A stretch of 6,608 bases of DNA from contig JBKEAJ010000140.1 of assembly GCA_047972135.1 (NCBI GenBank), forward strand, positions 1 through 6,608, given 5' to 3'. Under the pieces are notes generated by a model, which was not told where the DNA came from, did not search any database, and saw only the letters and a list, made by a program, of their open reading frames with translations. Below, piece after piece: positions 5,989 to 6,608 of the stretch. Source of the DNA: JBKEAJ01 sp047972135. Its GTDB lineage: Bacteria; Bacteroidota; Bacteroidia; Bacteroidales; Prolixibacteraceae. Position 1 is the stretch's first letter. Each line of letters opens with the position of its first letter. The translations under genes and the position numbers were made by a program.

Positions 5989-6608
5989 TCAGTTAAAGGT
6001 TTGCTTGAACTCCAATGGTGTCAAATTCGTTTTTTTTTTGAATAACTTACTGAACGATTGCGGAAACTCAAATCCCAATTGATACGCGATTTCACTTACC
6101 GATAGGTTTGTGGCAGATAATAATTCCTTGGCTTTTTCTATCAGTTTTTCGTGAATGTGTTGTTGGGCTGTTTGTCCTGTTAGGTTTTTCAGCATATCGC
6201 TCAAATAATTGGGCGATAGGTTCAATTCTTCAGCAATTGGTTGAACAGTTGGCAATTGGTTGGTTTCATCGCTAAAATAGTTGTTCAAAATTATTTCCAT
6301 TCTCGACAAAGTGTCGTTTCCAATGGTCTTTCGTGTAATAAATTGCCGATTGTAATAGCGGTCAATATGTACCAAAAGCAACTCTATGTTCCCAATCATC
6401 ACGTCTTGACTGAATTTGTCAATATTGTTTTGATACTCGCTTTCTATGGATTTGAAAAGATTGATTATGATGGCTTCTTCTTTGTCTGAAAGAAATAACG
6501 CCTTGTTGTTACTATACGAAAAAAATCCGTATTCCTTAATGGTTTTTGTCAACGGATAACCTCGTATAAAATCGGGATGAAAAATGAGGTGATAACCTGA
6601 CACCTTAA
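5989..6608 (-). CDS. AraC-family transcriptional regulator, N-terminus beyond the window
   Basis: A DNA-binding regulator with the double helix-turn-helix domain of the AraC/XylS family at its C-terminus. Numbering from the GTG at 6603, the first HTH is about 121-143 (QPIAEELNLSPNYLSDMLKN). The second is about 169-191, with the family signature VSEIAYQLGFEFPQSFSKLF followed by NLTPLEFK. The region before it (GYHLIFHPDFIRGYPL, then FFSYSNNKALFLSDKEE) is the C-terminal part of the cupin-like sensor half often seen in about 300-residue Bacteroidota members. The frame stays open to the window edge, so GTG 6603 is probably internal and roughly 90-100 residues are missing. The ligand and target genes are unknown. 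A run of ten A on the coding strand (T10 at 6030-6039) encodes the Lys triplet after the second HTH. The gene ends about 200 bp upstream of the antitoxin gene, in the same direction. Confidence 0.9.
   Translation of the reverse strand, partial: KVSGYHLIFHPDFIRGYPLTKTIKEYGFFSYSNNKALFLSDKEEAIIINLFKSIESEYQNNIDKFSQDVMIGNIELLLVHIDRYYNRQFITRKTIGNDTLSRMEIILNNYFSDETNQLPTVQPIAEELNLSPNYLSDMLKNLTGQTAQQHIHEKLIEKAKELLSATNLSVSEIAYQLGFEFPQSFSKLFKKKTNLTPLEFKQTFN

Noticed and set aside
6601..6603. GTG as the start of the AraC-family gene
   Set aside because: The frame continues to the window edge, and the protein would lack most of the sensor half usual in the family.

Overview
The window looks like part of a Bacteroidota chromosome, most likely Bacteroidales or a relative. 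Three things suggest this. The protein variants are of the Bacteroidota kind. Shine-Dalgarno sequences are weak or absent. Two promoters carry the group's -7 element TAnnTTTG, and one of them also has TTTG exactly 19 bp upstream. This placement is inferred from pattern recognition and was not checked against a database.

Left part, plus strand (1-2974): a tightly packed proline biosynthesis operon, proC (5' end cut off by the window), proB and proA. proC and proB overlap by 4 bases (ATGA), and proB and proA are 1 base apart. Together they cover the whole glutamate-to-proline route: glutamate 5-kinase, glutamate-5-semialdehyde dehydrogenase and pyrroline-5-carboxylate reductase.

Middle, minus strand (2943-5216): a two-gene unit read 5' to 3' as a DUF58 protein followed 3 bases later by a DinF-type MATE transporter. 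The MATE gene converges on proA, and the two 3' ends overlap by 32 bp, so there is no intergenic space for a terminator. The DUF58 gene has no MoxR-type ATPase next to it here. A -7 promoter element lies just upstream of it.

Right part, minus strand (5252-6608): a complete ParD/ParE-type type II toxin-antitoxin pair with an 8-base overlap. It has a well-formed Bacteroidota promoter flanked and overlapped by two inverted repeats, which are candidate autoregulatory operators. Upstream of it are a short non-coding stretch and an AraC-family regulator whose N-terminal part lies beyond the window. Hand counts on sample lines give 25-35% G+C in the toxin-antitoxin pair, 30-42% in the AraC gene and 45-50% in the DUF58 gene, so the composition changes near 5220-5250.

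The genes are recognisable families, and I see no clear new system. The points most worth checking are the architecture of the ParD promoter and operators, the A8 tract at the antitoxin/toxin junction, the DUF58-MATE pairing and the A10 tract in the AraC gene.
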